Part shown: piece by piece, positions 9,447 to 19,344 of the stretch | How positions within the stretch are numbered: position 1 is the first letter of the stretch | Layout: each line of letters starts with the position of its first letter | Assembly (NCBI RefSeq): GCF_013166595.1 | Contig: NZ_JABKKG010000009.1 | Location: 1-64,000 of the forward strand | Length of the DNA: 64,000 bases | Origin: Palleniella intestinalis | GTDB lineage: Bacteria; Bacteroidota; Bacteroidia; Bacteroidales; Bacteroidaceae | Reading direction: 5' to 3' | Notes under the pieces: generated by a model | What the model saw: the letters and a program-made list of their open reading frames with translations, nothing else | Databases searched by the model: none | Told to the model about the DNA's origin: nothing | Made by a program: the position numbers and the translations under genes

Positions 9447-10793
9447 ATGAAAAAATTCATTGAGACACTAAAGAACTGTTGGAAGATTGAGGATCTGCGT
9501 CAGCGGCTCCTCATCGTCCTGCTGTTCACCGCAATATATCGTTTTGGTTCTTTCATAGTGCTTCCGGGCATAAATCCCGGACAGCTTGAGAAACTCCAGT
9601 CACAGACAAGCGGTGGACTTATGTCGCTCCTTGACATGTTCTCTGGTGGTGCATTCTCCAACGCATCAATCTTTGCGCTTGGTATTATGCCGTATATCTC
9701 AGCCTCAATCGTAATGCAGCTTCTCGCTGTCGCTGTACCTTATTTCCAGAAGATGCAGCGTGAAGGTGAGAGTGGCCGTAAGAAAATCAGTTGGTACACT
9801 CGTGTACTCACGGTTGCCATCCTTCTGTTCCAAGCGCCTATGTATCTGATTAACCTCAGAACACAGGCTATGGATGCACTGGCATCAGGTATTTCATGGC
9901 AGGTATTCATAATTCCTGCTTCACTTATCCTTGCTGCAGGTTCCATGTTTATTCTTTGGCTTGGTGAACGTATCACTGACAAGGGTATAGGTAATGGTGT
10001 GTCCATTATCATTATGCTTGGTATCATTGCTCGTTTGCCACAGGCATTCGTACAGGAAGTCACATCTCGCTTTACCGCTATCTCCGGTGGTGGTATTGTG
10101 ATGCTTATCGTCGAGATTCTGATTCTGTATGCTGTGGTATGCGCGGCAATACTTCTTACACAGGCTACTCGTCAAGTGCCTGTACAGTATGCCAAGCGTG
10201 TGGAAGGACGTGGAGCAGCACGCCAGATAGGTGGTGCACGTCAGTATATCCCATTGAAGCTTTTTGCAGCTAATGTGATGCCTATTATCTTTGCTCAGGC
10301 ATTGATGTTCGTACCGCTTACGTTGGTAGGCTTTACATCGGATGGAGCATCAGCAGGTCTTCGCCAGCTTATGGACACCGGAAGTCTTCTTTACAATGCG
10401 ATATATGTATTTCTCATTGTAGCGTTCACATACTTCTATACTGCAATTACTCTTAACCCTACACAGATGGCAGAGGATATGAAGCGTAATAACGGATTCA
10501 TACCGGGTGTGAAGCCAGGACATGATACAGCTGAATACATTGACACTGTTGTATCACGCATGACACTCCCTGGTGCTATCTTTATTGCATTCATAGCTGT
10601 CATGCCGGCACTTGCAGGGCTTCTTAATGTACAGCAGGCATTCGCACAGTTCTTCGGAGGAACATCTCTTTTGATTCTCGTTGGTGTTGTCATTGACACA
10701 CTCCAGCAGATTGAGTCTCATTTGATGATGCGCCACTATGATGGATTGTTGAAGAGCGGACGCACGCGCAATGGTGGCGTAGCTGCATATTAA
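9447..10793 (+). CDS. secY: Protein translocase channel subunit SecY
   Basis: SecY forms the ten-helix channel for protein export and membrane insertion with SecE and SecG. The 448-residue protein shows ten hydrophobic segments, the plug-region start (YRFGSFIVLPGI, about residues 31-42), the cytoplasmic loop with GRGAARQIGGARQYIPLK (near 253-270), and the C-terminal block NPTQMAEDMKRNNGFIPGVKPG. Its place inside the spc operon between rplO and map is typical. Confidence 0.97.
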   Translation: MKKFIETLKNCWKIEDLRQRLLIVLLFTAIYRFGSFIVLPGINPGQLEKLQSQTSGGLMSLLDMFSGGAFSNASIFALGIMPYISASIVMQLLAVAVPYFQKMQREGESGRKKISWYTRVLTVAILLFQAPMYLINLRTQAMDALASGISWQVFIIPASLILAAGSMFILWLGERITDKGIGNGVSIIIMLGIIARLPQAFVQEVTSRFTAISGGGIVMLIVEILILYAVVCAAILLTQATRQVPVQYAKRVEGRGAARQIGGARQYIPLKLFAANVMPIIFAQALMFVPLTLVGFTSDGASAGLRQLMDTGSLLYNAIYVFLIVAFTYFYTAITLNPTQMAEDMKRNNGFIPGVKPGHDTAEYIDTVVSRMTLPGAIFIAFIAVMPALAGLLNVQQAFAQFFGGTSLLILVGVVIDTLQQIESHLMMRHYDGLLKSGRTRNGGVAAY

Positions 10794-10801
10794 TCTGAGA
10801 T

Positions 10802-11602
10802 ATGGAGATATTTCTCAAGACAGAAGAAGAAATACAACTCATGCGAGAGGCTAACCAACTCGTTGGTAAGACCCTCGCTGAGTTGTTCAAGCACGTTATC
10901 CCCGGTATTTCAACATTTCAGCTGGATAAGATTGCGGAGGAGTTCATCAGAGACCATGGCGCAATACCAACGTTTCTGAATTTCCCCAATCCTTATGGAG
11001 ATCCCTTCCCGGCATCTATATGCACATCTGTAAATGACTGTGTTGTCCATGGAATCCCTTCAGAGAAGCAAATACTTAAGGAGGGTGATATTGTTTCCAT
11101 TGATTGTGGAACGCTTCTTAATGGCTTTTGTGGCGATTCCGCTTACACATTTTGTGTAGGAGAGGTTAATGAAGATGTCAAAAGACTTCTTAGAACCACA
11201 AAAGACTCCTTGTATAAGGCAATAGAAGTCGCTACTGCAGGAAAGAAAATCGGAGACATAGGCTATGCAGTTCAAAACTGTTGTGAGGCAGAAGGTTACG
11301 GAGTTGTACGGGAACTGACTGGTCATGGCATAGGGAAAGAAATGCATGAGGCTCCTACGGTTCCTAATTTCGGCAGAAGGGGAAATGGCATAACTCTCAA
11401 AAACGGGATGTGTATAGCCATAGAACCTATGATAACAATGGGGGAACGCAAAATTGGACTTCTTCCGGATAAGTGGGGCATAGCAACACTTGACCATAAA
11501 CCGGCTGCTCATTTTGAACACACAATAGTGGTGCGGCACGGTAAGTCTGAGATATTATCATCATTTGAAGAAATAGAACGTTTAGAAGGCGAAATATATT
11601 GA
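10802..11602 (+). CDS. map: Type I methionine aminopeptidase
   Basis: Removes the starting methionine from nascent proteins using a two-metal centre. The 266-residue product has the metal-ligand segments [18 protein letters not shown] (two Asp), [15 protein letters not shown] (His) and AIEPM (Glu), and a closing Glu-containing FEHTIVV block. No N-terminal zinc-finger extension, as in simple bacterial forms. It starts 8 bp after secY and ends 1 bp before infA. Confidence 0.97.
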   Translation: MEIFLKTEEEIQLMREANQLVGKTLAELFKHVIPGISTFQLDKIAEEFIRDHGAIPTFLNFPNPYGDPFPASICTSVNDCVVHGIPSEKQILKEGDIVSIDCGTLLNGFCGDSAYTFCVGEVNEDVKRLLRTTKDSLYKAIEVATAGKKIGDIGYAVQNCCEAEGYGVVRELTGHGIGKEMHEAPTVPNFGRRGNGITLKNGMCIAIEPMITMGERKIGLLPDKWGIATLDHKPAAHFEHTIVVRHGKSEILSSFEEIERLEGEIY

Positions 11603-11603
11603 T

Positions 11604-11822
11604 ATGGCAAAACAATCGGCTATTGAGCAGGACGGTAGAATCATAGAATCGCTGTCAAATGCAATGTTCCGTGTGGAACTTGAAAACGGTGTGGAAATCA
11701 TTGCACACATCTCCGGCAAGATGAGAATGCATTACATTAAGATTCTTCCTGGTGACAAAGTCAAGGTGGAGATGTCTCCATACGACCTCACCAAAGGCAG
11801 AATTTCATTCAGATACAAATAA
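11604..11822 (+). CDS. infA: Translation initiation factor IF-1
   Basis: IF-1 occupies the A site during initiation. The 72-residue OB-fold protein has the hallmark segments [18 protein letters not shown] ([14 protein letters not shown]), [17 protein letters not shown] and [13 protein letters not shown]. Spacing of one base from map shows a shared transcript. Confidence 0.97.
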   Translation: MAKQSAIEQDGRIIESLSNAMFRVELENGVEIIAHISGKMRMHYIKILPGDKVKVEMSPYDLTKGRISFRYK

Positions 11823-11845
11823 GGAATCTTAAATAAATTAATGAA

Positions 11846-11962
11846 ATGAAGACAAGAGCATCTTTGAAGAAGCGTACTCCTGACTGCAAAATCGTACGTC
11901 GCAAGGGACGTCTTTTTGTTATTAACAAGAAGAACCCTAAGTTCAAGACTCGTCAGGGTTAA
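11846..11962 (+). CDS. rpmJ: 50S ribosomal protein L36, zinc-free type
   Basis: A 38-residue protein from ATG 11846 (an ATG at 11841 is followed at once by a stop). It has the [10 protein letters not shown] start and the KTRQG end of L36. Only Cys14 of the usual C-C-C-H zinc ligands remains, so it should not bind zinc. Its place after infA is standard. A promoter for the alpha part of the cluster follows. Confidence 0.95.
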   Translation: MKTRASLKKRTPDCKIVRRKGRLFVINKKNPKFKTRQG

Positions 11963-12050
11963 GTTTTTAATATACGTTAAAACTCAAACGCAGAAGTTAA
12001 AAAACTTTGGATGTATCACTCTGAAAATTCGTAATTGCAAAAGTTTTTAC

Positions 12051-12084
12051 TAACTTTGCAATTCGGATTTTTGGGTATGTACCC
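12051..12084 (+). promoter_or_regulatory. Promoter and leader hairpin before rpsM
   Basis: TAACTTTG (12051-12058) fits the Bacteroidetes -7 element; no convincing -33 lies at 19 nt. The transcript would then contain GGGTA/TACCC (12073-12077 with 12080-12084) some 35 nt before rpsM. This makes the alpha operon (rpsM to rplQ) partly independent of the S10-spc transcript. Confidence 0.5.
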
Positions 12085-12119
12085 ATTATGTTTATTATTT
12101 ATTCATTTATCAACAAACA

Positions 12120-12500
12120 ATGGCAATAAGAATTGTTGGAGTAGATTTGCCCCAGAACAAGCGTGGCGAAATCGCATTGACTTATATCTATGGTATAGGT
12201 CGAAGTAGTTCAGCAAAGATATTGGACAAAGCAGGTGTCAGCCGTGACCTTAAGGTTAATGAGTGGTCAGACGATGACGCAGCTAAGATCCGTGAAATTA
12301 TCGGCGCTGAATTCAAGGTAGAAGGTGATCTCCGTTCAGAGATCCAGTTGAATATCAAGCGACTGATGGATATTGGTTGCTATCGTGGTGTCCGTCACCG
12401 TAACGGTCTTCCTGTCCGTGGCCAGAGCACAAAGAACAATGCTCGTACACGTAAGGGTAAGAAGAAGACTGTTGCTAACAAGAAGAAGGCCACTAAGTAA
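12120..12500 (+). CDS. rpsM: 30S ribosomal protein S13
   Basis: S13 forms bridges to the large subunit and contacts P-site tRNA. The 126-residue product has [27 protein letters not shown] near the start, the [17 protein letters not shown] block near residue 84, and a Lys-rich tail. First gene of the alpha group. Confidence 0.97.
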   Translation: MAIRIVGVDLPQNKRGEIALTYIYGIGRSSSAKILDKAGVSRDLKVNEWSDDDAAKIREIIGAEFKVEGDLRSEIQLNIKRLMDIGCYRGVRHRNGLPVRGQSTKNNARTRKGKKKTVANKKKATK

Positions 12501-12524
12501 TAACGCTTAAAAGATTGTAAAGTC

Positions 12525-12911
12525 ATGGCAAAGAAAACAGCAACTAAGAAAAGAAACGTGCGTATTGACGCTGTAGGTCAGCTTCACGTACACAGCTCTT
12601 TCAATAACATCATTATCTCTCTTACAAATGGCGAGGGTCAGGTTATCTCTTGGTCTTCAGCTGGTAAGATGGGATTCCGCGGTTCAAAGAAGAACACTCC
12701 TTATGCAGCTCAGATGGCAGCAGAGGATTGTGCAAAGGTAGCTTATGACCTTGGTCTTCGCAAGGTTAAGGCTTATGTCAAGGGACCGGGTAACGGTCGT
12801 GAATCTGCTATCCGCGCTTGCCACTCTTGTGGTATCGCAGTGACAGAAATCGTTGATGTTACTCCACTTCCACACAACGGATGCCGCCCTCCAAAGCGTC
12901 GTCGCGTATAA
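12525..12911 (+). CDS. rpsK: 30S ribosomal protein S11
   Basis: S11 lies on the platform near the mRNA exit. The 128-residue protein has [30 protein letters not shown] and the strongly conserved end [18 protein letters not shown]. Confidence 0.97.
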   Translation: MAKKTATKKRNVRIDAVGQLHVHSSFNNIIISLTNGEGQVISWSSAGKMGFRGSKKNTPYAAQMAAEDCAKVAYDLGLRKVKAYVKGPGNGRESAIRACHSCGIAVTEIVDVTPLPHNGCRPPKRRRV

Positions 12912-12950
12912 TCCCTGATTTAATTTTACATATTATTATAAATAGCAATT

Positions 12951-13556
12951 ATGGCTAGATATACAGGTCCGAAATCAAGAATTGACCGTCGTTTTGGCGA
13001 AGCCATCCTCGGTTCAGAAAAAGTTTTGTCCAAGAGAAACTTCGCTCCTGGACAGCATGGCAACAACCGCCGTCGCAAGATGTCTGAGTACGGTGTCATG
13101 TTGGCAGAGAAGCAAAAGGCCAAGTACACATACGGTGTGCTTGAACGCCAGTTCCGTAACTTGTTTGAGAAGGCAGCAAAGGCTGACGGTATCACCGGTG
13201 AGGTTCTCCTCCAGCTCCTTGAGAGCCGCCTTGACAATGTTGTGTACCGTCTCGGCATCGCTCCTACACGTCGCGCTGCTCGTCAGCTTGTAGGTCACAA
13301 GCACATTACAGTTGATGGTGCTGTTGTAAACATCCCATCTTTCTCTGTAAAGGCAGGTATGGTTATTGGTGTTCGCGAGAAGTCAAAGTCTCTTGAGGTT
13401 ATTGAGGATTCTCTCGCAGGTCGCAATCACAGCCAGTTCCCTTGGATAGAGTGGGATCAGCAGACAAAGTCTGGTAAGTTCCTCCACCGCCCTGACCGTG
13501 CGGACATTCCTGAGAACATCAAGGAGCAGTTAATCGTTGAGTTGTACTCTAAATAA
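12951..13556 (+). CDS. rpsD: 30S ribosomal protein S4
   Basis: S4 starts small-subunit assembly and represses the alpha operon in E. coli. The 201-residue product has [17 protein letters not shown] at the start and an S4 RNA-binding domain ([29 protein letters not shown], about residues 91-119). It follows rpsK and precedes rpoA, as expected. Confidence 0.97.
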   Translation: MARYTGPKSRIDRRFGEAILGSEKVLSKRNFAPGQHGNNRRRKMSEYGVMLAEKQKAKYTYGVLERQFRNLFEKAAKADGITGEVLLQLLESRLDNVVYRLGIAPTRRAARQLVGHKHITVDGAVVNIPSFSVKAGMVIGVREKSKSLEVIEDSLAGRNHSQFPWIEWDQQTKSGKFLHRPDRADIPENIKEQLIVELYSK

Positions 13557-13567
13557 TCATTAAATTA

Positions 13568-14560
13568 ATGGCGATATTAGCATTTCAAAAACCCGATAAA
13601 GTTGTAATGCTGGAGGCCAATGACAAAGTCGGCAAGTTCGAGTTTCGTCCTCTTGAGCCAGGCTTTGGTGTTACCATAGGTAACTCCTTGCGCCGCATTC
13701 TTCTTTCATCGCTTGATGGCTATGCTATCAATACCATCAAAATTGATGGTGTGGAGCACGAGTTCTCCTCTGTTCCGGGCGTGAAAGAGGATGTTACCAA
13801 CATTATCTTGAATCTTAAGCAAGTTAGATTCAAGCAAATAGTAGATGAATTCGAGAATGAGAAAGTCTCTATTACAGTCGAAAACACAACAGAGTTCAAG
13901 GCTGGTGATATTGATAAGTATCTGACTGGATTTGAAGTGTTAAATCCCGATTTGGTGATTTGTCATTTAGATGCAAAAGCATCAATGCAGATCGATCTCA
14001 CTATCAATAAGGGACGTGGATATGTTCCTGCTGATGAGAACCGTCAGTTCTGTACTGATGTCAATGTGCTCCCTATCGATTCTATCTACACCCCAATCCG
14101 TAACGTGCGCTATAGCGTTGAGCCTTACCGTGTTGAGCAGAAGACCGACTACGATAAGCTCATTATAGAAGTATCTACGGACGGCTCCATTCATCCAAAG
14201 GATGCACTTAAAGAGGCTGCAAAGATTCTGATTCATCATTTCCTCCTCTTCTCCGATGAGAAGATTACTCTGGAGAATCCGGAGATGGAGGGCAATGAAG
14301 AGTTTGATGAGGAGATTCTCCACATGCGCCAGCTCTTGAAGACACGCCTTGTAGACATGAACCTCTCTGTTCGTGCTCTCAACTGTTTGAAGGCTGCTGA
14401 TGTTGAAACACTCGGTGACCTTGTACAGTTCAACAAGACTGACCTCCTTAAGTTCCGCAACTTTGGCAAGAAATCGCTTTCAGAGCTTGATGATTTGCTC
14501 GAGAGTCTGAATCTGTCGTTTGGAACCGATATTACAAAATACAAACTTAATCAGGATTAA
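13568..14560 (+). CDS. rpoA: DNA-directed RNA polymerase subunit alpha
   Basis: Alpha dimerises to start polymerase assembly; its C-terminal domain contacts UP elements and activators. The 330-residue protein has the N domain with [20 protein letters not shown] (about 30-49) and the C domain with [20 protein letters not shown] near residues 262-281. Both domains are complete. Lies between rpsD and rplQ. Confidence 0.98.
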   Translation: MAILAFQKPDKVVMLEANDKVGKFEFRPLEPGFGVTIGNSLRRILLSSLDGYAINTIKIDGVEHEFSSVPGVKEDVTNIILNLKQVRFKQIVDEFENEKVSITVENTTEFKAGDIDKYLTGFEVLNPDLVICHLDAKASMQIDLTINKGRGYVPADENRQFCTDVNVLPIDSIYTPIRNVRYSVEPYRVEQKTDYDKLIIEVSTDGSIHPKDALKEAAKILIHHFLLFSDEKITLENPEMEGNEEFDEEILHMRQLLKTRLVDMNLSVRALNCLKAADVETLGDLVQFNKTDLLKFRNFGKKSLSELDDLLESLNLSFGTDITKYKLNQD

Positions 14561-14561
14561 T

Positions 14562-14626
14562 GTTTGACATTCTTGTCCCTCGCTTTCTTCAATGAGGGTG
14601 AGTGGCAAGAATAACATTGACCAAAC
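14562..14626 (+). promoter_or_regulatory. Long hairpin between rpoA and rplQ
   Basis: ATTCTTG (14569-14575) pairs with CAAGAAT (14606-14612), CCCTC with GAGGG inside it, and GTTTG (14562-14566) with CAAAC (14622-14626) outside. No U tract follows, so this is more likely an mRNA processing or protein-binding site than a terminator. Inference only. Confidence 0.45.
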
Positions 14627-14647
14627 TGGTTAAAACGAAAACAAAAA

Positions 14648-15130
14648 ATGAGACATAATAAGAAATTCAATCATCTCAGTCGTACTGCAGATCACCGTCG
14701 TGCTATGCTTGCAAACATGGCAATCTCGCTGATTATGCACAAAAGAATCACTACGACTGTAGCTAAGGCTAAGGCTCTTAAGAAATATGTTGAGCCACTC
14801 GTGACACGTTCAAAGGACGACACAACAAACTCACGTCGTGTTGTATTCTCTTACCTCCAGAACAAGTATGCTGTCACAGAGCTCTTCAAGGTAGTTGCTC
14901 CTAAAGTTGGTGACCGTCCGGGTGGATACACACGTATCATCAAGCTCGGTACTCGTCAGGGTGACGCTGCTTCTGTTTGCTTCATTGAGCTTGTCGATTT
15001 CGATGAGAACATGGCAAAGGCTCCAAAGGCTGCTAAGAAGACACGTCGTGCCGGCAAAAAGGCTGCTCCAAAGGCAGAGACTGTAGAAACTCCTGCAGAA
15101 GCTCCGGCAACTGAGACAACAGAGGCTTAA
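14648..15130 (+). CDS. rplQ: 50S ribosomal protein L17 with acidic tail
   Basis: L17 sits near the exit tunnel. The N-terminal ~115 residues match the family ([39 protein letters not shown]). The 160-residue product is longer than the ~120-residue core owing to a Lys/Ala then Glu/Thr/Ala-rich tail from about residue 122, which should be disordered; tails of this kind are common in Bacteroidetes. Confidence 0.96.
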   Translation: MRHNKKFNHLSRTADHRRAMLANMAISLIMHKRITTTVAKAKALKKYVEPLVTRSKDDTTNSRRVVFSYLQNKYAVTELFKVVAPKVGDRPGGYTRIIKLGTRQGDAASVCFIELVDFDENMAKAPKAAKKTRRAGKKAAPKAETVETPAEAPATETTEA

Positions 15131-15224
15131 TCCTTAGCCAAACAATAAATAAAAATAGCTTTCGGCCTAACCTATGGCAGAAGTGATGTCTTTGCTTTTA
15201 TTCTCAACATGGATATGCAAACTC

Positions 15225-15257
15225 ATCGGACTTTTGGCTATGTTAGGTTCGTCCGAT
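15225..15257 (+). promoter_or_regulatory. Hairpin in the rplS leader
   Basis: ATCGGAC (15225-15231) and GTCCGAT (15251-15257) form a perfect 7-bp stem. The loop contains GCTATGTTAGG, which can pair instead with CCTAACCTATGGC-like sequence at 15164-15176. The two pairings exclude each other, as in an attenuator. No terminator U-run follows. Inference from base pairing only. Confidence 0.4.
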
Positions 15258-15285
15258 AAAACAAATTTAATAAAATCAAGAAACA

Positions 15286-15645
15286 ATGGATTTGATTAAA
15301 GTTGCTGAAGAAGCATTTGCAACCGGCAAGCACTTCCCAGAGTTCAAGGCTGGTGATACTGTAACTGTCGCTTACAAAATTATCGAGGGTTCAAAGGAGC
15401 GTATCCAGCTCTACCGTGGTGTTGTCATCAAGATTTCCGGTCACGGTGAGAAGAAGCGTTTCACAGTGCGCAAGATGTCTGGTACAGTTGGTGTAGAGCG
15501 TATCTTCCCACTGGAGTCACCAAACATCGACTCTATCGAGGTTAACAAGCATGGTAAGGTTCGCCGCGCTAAGCTTTACTACCTCCGTGCTCTTACAGGT
15601 AAGAAGGCACGCATCAAGGAGAAGCGTGTTGTCGCTAAGGATTAA
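15286..15645 (+). CDS. rplS: 50S ribosomal protein L19
   Basis: L19 lies at the subunit interface. The 119-residue protein has [20 protein letters not shown] and the [30 protein letters not shown] block. Separated from rplQ by 155 bp that hold a possible attenuator; a clear terminator follows. In many phyla rplS is with trmD, not here. Confidence 0.97.
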   Translation: MDLIKVAEEAFATGKHFPEFKAGDTVTVAYKIIEGSKERIQLYRGVVIKISGHGEKKRFTVRKMSGTVGVERIFPLESPNIDSIEVNKHGKVRRAKLYYLRALTGKKARIKEKRVVAKD

Positions 15646-15664
15646 TATTATTAATCTACATACA

Positions 15665-15704
15665 AATATCCTGCAATCTTATAAAGGTTGCAGGATATTT
15701 TTTT
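15665..15704 (+). terminator. Strong terminator after rplS
   Basis: AATATCCTGCAA (15665-15676) and TTGCAGGATATT (15688-15699) form a 12-bp perfect stem followed by a run of T. It ends the ribosomal cluster. Confidence 0.92.
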
Positions 15705-15754
15705 ATGTGCAAGATAGACCTTGTGTAGAATGTTTGCTAAATACCAATAAATAA

Positions 15755-15945
15755 GTTAGTCCACAAAATTAAGCGACATTACGTTCAATCGTGATGTATG
15801 GATTGGTCTTTCTCCTTCTCTGCTTGTCCTTTTTGGTGAAAACCATAGGTTTCATCGGGCATGTAGCCCGCTACACTCCCTCTTCAACCTACGCTTTTCC
15901 CTCAAAAATAACAGCGCAGATACTGCAAATTAATTTTGGGCTAAC
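15755..15945. repeat. 191-bp segment with terminal inverted repeats (mobile-element remnant)
   Basis: The left end (GTTAGTCCACAAAATTAA, 15755-15772) is an imperfect inverted copy of the right end (TTAATTTTGGGCTAAC, 15930-15945). The inside has a CGGGC...GCCCG hairpin (15858-15872 region) but no ORF. It looks like a MITE or internally deleted insertion sequence; no convincing target-site duplication is seen. The rest of the 15.7-16.3 kb gap holds no gene I can support. Confidence 0.45.
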
Positions 15946-16256
15946 TTAAACATGCATTATGGAGCCTAATCCATCAAATCACCAAATCTTAAACATGCTT
16001 TGTAGAAATTCTGTGGGCAATTTGCTTGATGCCCCCAAAAACATACCACTTGTGCCTATAGTTCTCCAAAGATGTAGAGACACCATACTCTCGGAGGTCG
16101 GGCACACGAGCACAAATGTGCAGCCATGTTTCCGGCAAAACTCATTGAAACACCGCTTTGCAGTATGCTTATAATGAAATATTATTCGCTGAATAGTGCT
16201 TTTGTTCTGATGTGTGCAAAAAAATGTCATTTGGTATCAAAAAAACGCAAAAGATA

Positions 16257-16286
16257 TTGTTAATATGGAAACAATCAGTAACTTTG
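16257..16286 (+). promoter_or_regulatory. Promoter of the small secreted-protein gene
   Basis: TTG (16257-16259), 19 nt, then TAACTTTG (16279-16286), an exact Bacteroidetes spacing. The ATG follows 18 nt later. Confidence 0.7.
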
Positions 16287-16304
16287 CATCTATAACAATA
16301 TATC

Positions 16305-16622
16305 ATGAAATCACTACATATATTTATGTTGTCAGTGTGCACCATAATTGCATTTGTGGTAATGGAATTGGCAGGGACTGCAACAAATGAAGAAGAGGCG
16401 GCTATGCCCGATGATTCATACCTGTTGCGATATGAACCGGTGCAGAGTGGGTGTATATTTGGCATAAGCAAATCACGCACAATGAAGCACATCGCGTCCG
16501 AGTGTATACAATCATGTCGTGAATGGATGATTGCTAATTTCCATACAGTTCGTATTTTGGATAATTACAGGGATAATGTGCTGGTAAAACCATTCAGTCT
16601 TTTTTGTACCTATAAGGAATAG
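16305..16622 (+). CDS. Small exported protein of unknown function
   Basis: A 105-residue product with a hydrophobic N-terminal segment (about residues 4-24) ending in ELAGTATNEEEA, which fits a signal peptide or a single membrane anchor. The rest has three cysteines and no motif I recognise. A well-formed promoter 18 bp upstream argues it is expressed. It is alone on its transcript, since the next gene is 94 bp away. Function unknown. Confidence 0.6.
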   Translation: MKSLHIFMLSVCTIIAFVVMELAGTATNEEEAAMPDDSYLLRYEPVQSGCIFGISKSRTMKHIASECIQSCREWMIANFHTVRILDNYRDNVLVKPFSLFCTYKE

Positions 16623-16716
16623 TAACAGATATATAGGAATTATGTAGTATAGTTCCTGACAATATATTTCTGTTTCCGTTTATTTCCTAATACCATATTA
16701 ACAAAAAGTTCTGATT

Positions 16717-17745
16717 ATGATTTTAATGTTTGTTTACCTGATAGGTGCAATATCTATTTCTTTCCTATGCTCCGTGGTTGAAGCTGTGCTTCTGTCCACA
16801 CCGATGTCATTCATCACCATGAAAGAGAGCGAAGGCTCTGCCAATGCAGCACTGTTGAAAAAGTTCAAAGCCAATATTGACCGCCCTATTGCTGCCATCC
16901 TATCCCTTAATACAATAGCCCATACAGTTGGTGCAGCAGGTGTCGGTGCGGAAGCCGTGAAAATCTTTGGCGAGGAGAGCTTTGGCATTATATCTGCCAT
17001 CCTCACATTGTTGATTTTAGTCCTGTCGGAAATAATTCCTAAGACTATAGGTGCATCCCATTGGCGTCGTATAGCATTGCCTGTTGCTGTTGTCATTCGT
17101 GTCATGATTGTCATAACCTATCCTTTGGTATGGCTGTCAGAATACATCACAAGAATATTCGCATCACGTGAATCCCGTGTTTCGGTGAGTCGCGAGGAGG
17201 TATCGGCAATGGTTGATGTCGCTTCAGAGGAAGGTGTCCTCAGAACCCAGGAAAGCAAGATTATTCAGAATGCTTTCAAACTGACAAGTATTTCTGCCGA
17301 GGACATTATGACACCCAACCTTGTTGTGGTATCAGTGCCGGACACTATGACCGTCAAAGAATTTTTCTCCAGTGTAGAACTGACATATTCCCGCATCCCG
17401 GTATACCATGACAATAAGGATTACATAATCGGCTATGTATTGAAAATGACTGTACTCGAATTGCTTGCAAAGGATAGTTTCGATACTCGCATGTCGGAGA
17501 TAATGCGCCCTATCCTGAGTTTCGATGAGGATGAGAAAGTTTTCGGAATATGGAGAGAAATGCTAGGAAAGAAAGAGCATATCTCTGTAATCTGTGATAA
17601 ATACGGATGTTTGCGAGGTGTTGTAACCATTGAGGATGTGATAGAGACAATGCTTGGAGAAGAAATCGTTGACGAAGTGGACACCAATGTCGACTTGCAG
17701 AAAGTGGCGTTGGACAAATTTAAGGCGATGAGGGCAAAAAGATGA
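16717..17745 (+). CDS. CNNM/CBS-domain membrane protein (CorC/HlyC relatives)
   Basis: The 342-residue product has an N-terminal CNNM (DUF21) membrane domain with three to four hydrophobic segments (about residues 1-145, including SFLCSVVEAVLLS and LILVLSEIIPKTIGA), then a pair of CBS domains (about 190-320; IMTPNLVVVSVPD and LRGVVTIEDVIETMLGEEIVDE). It stops there, so the CorC_HlyC transporter-associated domain found in longer relatives is absent. The family is linked to Mg2+/Co2+ or Na+ handling at the inner membrane; the substrate cannot be told from sequence. Confidence 0.88.
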   Translation: MILMFVYLIGAISISFLCSVVEAVLLSTPMSFITMKESEGSANAALLKKFKANIDRPIAAILSLNTIAHTVGAAGVGAEAVKIFGEESFGIISAILTLLILVLSEIIPKTIGASHWRRIALPVAVVIRVMIVITYPLVWLSEYITRIFASRESRVSVSREEVSAMVDVASEEGVLRTQESKIIQNAFKLTSISAEDIMTPNLVVVSVPDTMTVKEFFSSVELTYSRIPVYHDNKDYIIGYVLKMTVLELLAKDSFDTRMSEIMRPILSFDEDEKVFGIWREMLGKKEHISVICDKYGCLRGVVTIEDVIETMLGEEIVDEVDTNVDLQKVALDKFKAMRAKR

Positions 17746-17792
17746 TGACTATGGTTCTGCAATTATAACGCAGATAATGGAAGTAAACCATA

Positions 17793-17834
17793 AATAGCTA
17801 TGCCGTTGGACAGTTGTACATCGACATAGCTATT
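17793..17834. terminator. Shared terminator between convergent genes
   Basis: AATAGCTATG (17793-17802) and CATAGCTATT (17825-17834) form a perfect 10-bp stem between the CNNM gene and the convergent lipoprotein gene. Symmetric, so it can serve both directions; no long T run. Confidence 0.6.
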
Positions 17835-17908
17835 GTATAATTATCAATGAATGGTGTCAAATGTGATTTTTTGAAATTTCCTGCCATGGCAGAACACGGC
17901 TGTAGAAC

Positions 17909-19237
17909 TTAATTTATCCAAACAATCTCATTAAAAGTGCCGGATGTTGGGATTTCTGTCCATTTCTTGCCTTCCAATGATAACTCTGATGTGACATTGC
18001 CACTGTTTGGTGTCTTGAAATGAACGGTAAGTGTGCCGGACCTGTCATTGTTTGCTGTTGCAGACAATGCTTTGTATGGATGCTCTGTGAGCGGTTCGTT
18101 TGTGAATGTGGCGTTGCCGTCAAACGTGTAGAACAGGCTGTTATAACCCTCATCAGGTTCTTTTCTGACAACGATATATCCGGAAATCCATGCTGAGGAA
18201 TTGGCATTATTGACATCTTTTTTGAAGAAAGAAAATGGGATTAAGGCTTCTGCCTCAATGTCTTCAAGGACACGGAAGCCTATCTGAATATCAAACACGA
18301 CAGGTGTCCATTTGCCGTTTCCTTTGTTTGCAGAAAAGAGCATATAGCGTGAATGATAAACTCCGGGGTACTCACCGAAATGCTCCGCTTCCAATCCGTT
18401 TGGTAAAGGCATGTTTGGAGGTGGAGATGCTGAGCGTGCCTTGGCGGTTTTCACATCATAGGAGGTCTCCAAATCTGATGATATTTTGCGCAAGCAATAA
18501 TTCTTTCCGTCGTCGCTTTGCAGTGCAGCGATATATGAAGGGTGGCTGACGAGTGCGATGGCAGGCACATCACAGAGTTTCTCCCACTGCTGAGTGAGCA
18601 AGTCAAAGAAGAAAGGGTACTGCTTCCCGTTTTCCTTTGCCAATCCGCAGATACCGTAAGCTCTGTACATTCCCACTGCAGAGTGGAAATCCGGATGAGC
18701 ATTGAGTCCCCAAGTCTTCATTTCTGTTGTATTGCAGTCGTTGTCCAGCCAGCGTGTCATGGCATATTCCTGTGAAGAGGCAAGTTCGGAGGAATTGTTT
18801 ATTCCATATAGGTACAAAGTTTTTGGCGTTGTACCGTCAGTAAGATTGACAGTGCCAATCTTCATGTATCTGCCCTCTCTGCACAAGTTTATTTCAACTC
18901 GGGACGCCGGCTTCCTGTATGGCATTTGCACAGTCATGCCATTCGGCGATTGTGAAAGCACCTTTGCATGGTAGACTTTTATGTAGCCTTCAGGGAAAAG
19001 TTCCTCTCCTGTTTCCCAAAAGAAATCAAGCGTAACATCATCGGTGGCAAGATACCCATCCCCCTCCAGATGCACAATGTCGCCCGGCGAGAGCGTCTTC
19101 CCCTCTTCCACGACTCTCGCATTATTGACGAACAGTGTGCCGGAATCCGTTTCCTCATTGTTACTGCAAGAAGCGAGCAGTCCGATGAAGGACAATAGTA
19201 TGAGGACATGTTTCTTTAGAGTTATGTACTTTCTCAT
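17909..19237 (-). CDS. Large outer-membrane type lipoprotein, function unknown
   Basis: The ATG at 19237 gives 442 residues; a TTG two codons upstream also lies in frame. The N-terminus is a lipoprotein signal with lipobox LLASC followed by SNNEE, so the protein should be lipidated and reach the cell surface or periplasm. Residues ~30-125 form a beta-rich domain (GDIVHLEGDGYLATDDVTL...) that resembles an IPT/TIG-like fold; the remainder is a repeated beta pattern, possibly a propeller-like body. It stands alone, behind its own promoter, and I cannot name a family. Confidence 0.75.
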   Translation of the reverse strand: MRKYITLKKHVLILLSFIGLLASCSNNEETDSGTLFVNNARVVEEGKTLSPGDIVHLEGDGYLATDDVTLDFFWETGEELFPEGYIKVYHAKVLSQSPNGMTVQMPYRKPASRVEINLCREGRYMKIGTVNLTDGTTPKTLYLYGINNSSELASSQEYAMTRWLDNDCNTTEMKTWGLNAHPDFHSAVGMYRAYGICGLAKENGKQYPFFFDLLTQQWEKLCDVPAIALVSHPSYIAALQSDDGKNYCLRKISSDLETSYDVKTAKARSASPPPNMPLPNGLEAEHFGEYPGVYHSRYMLFSANKGNGKWTPVVFDIQIGFRVLEDIEAEALIPFSFFKKDVNNANSSAWISGYIVVRKEPDEGYNSLFYTFDGNATFTNEPLTEHPYKALSATANNDRSGTLTVHFKTPNSGNVTSELSLEGKKWTEIPTSGTFNEIVWIN

Positions 19238-19263
19238 AATCAAACAGTTTTGTATGTTTGCTG

Positions 19264-19295
19264 CAAATTTACGAATAAATAATCAAAATGCAAAA
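19264..19295 (-). promoter_or_regulatory. Promoter of the lipoprotein gene
   Basis: Reading the minus strand: TTTTG (19295-19291), 19 nt, TAAATTTG (19271-19264). The start codon lies 27 nt further on. Divergent from the SDR promoter. Confidence 0.7.
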
Positions 19296-19314
19296 CAAAC
19301 GTGACATAATAATT

Positions 19315-19344
19315 TTGCTATTCCAAATAGTTTTACTATCTTTG
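19315..19344 (+). promoter_or_regulatory. Promoter of the SDR gene
   Basis: TTG (19315-19317), 19 nt, TATCTTTG (19337-19344). It leaves a leader of about 110 nt before the gene at 19461, with no obvious fold. Confidence 0.7.

Noticed and set aside
16169..16492. 107-codon minus-strand ORF over the small secreted-protein gene
   Set aside because: Opposite a gene with a near-perfect promoter and signal peptide; the minus-strand reading has neither.
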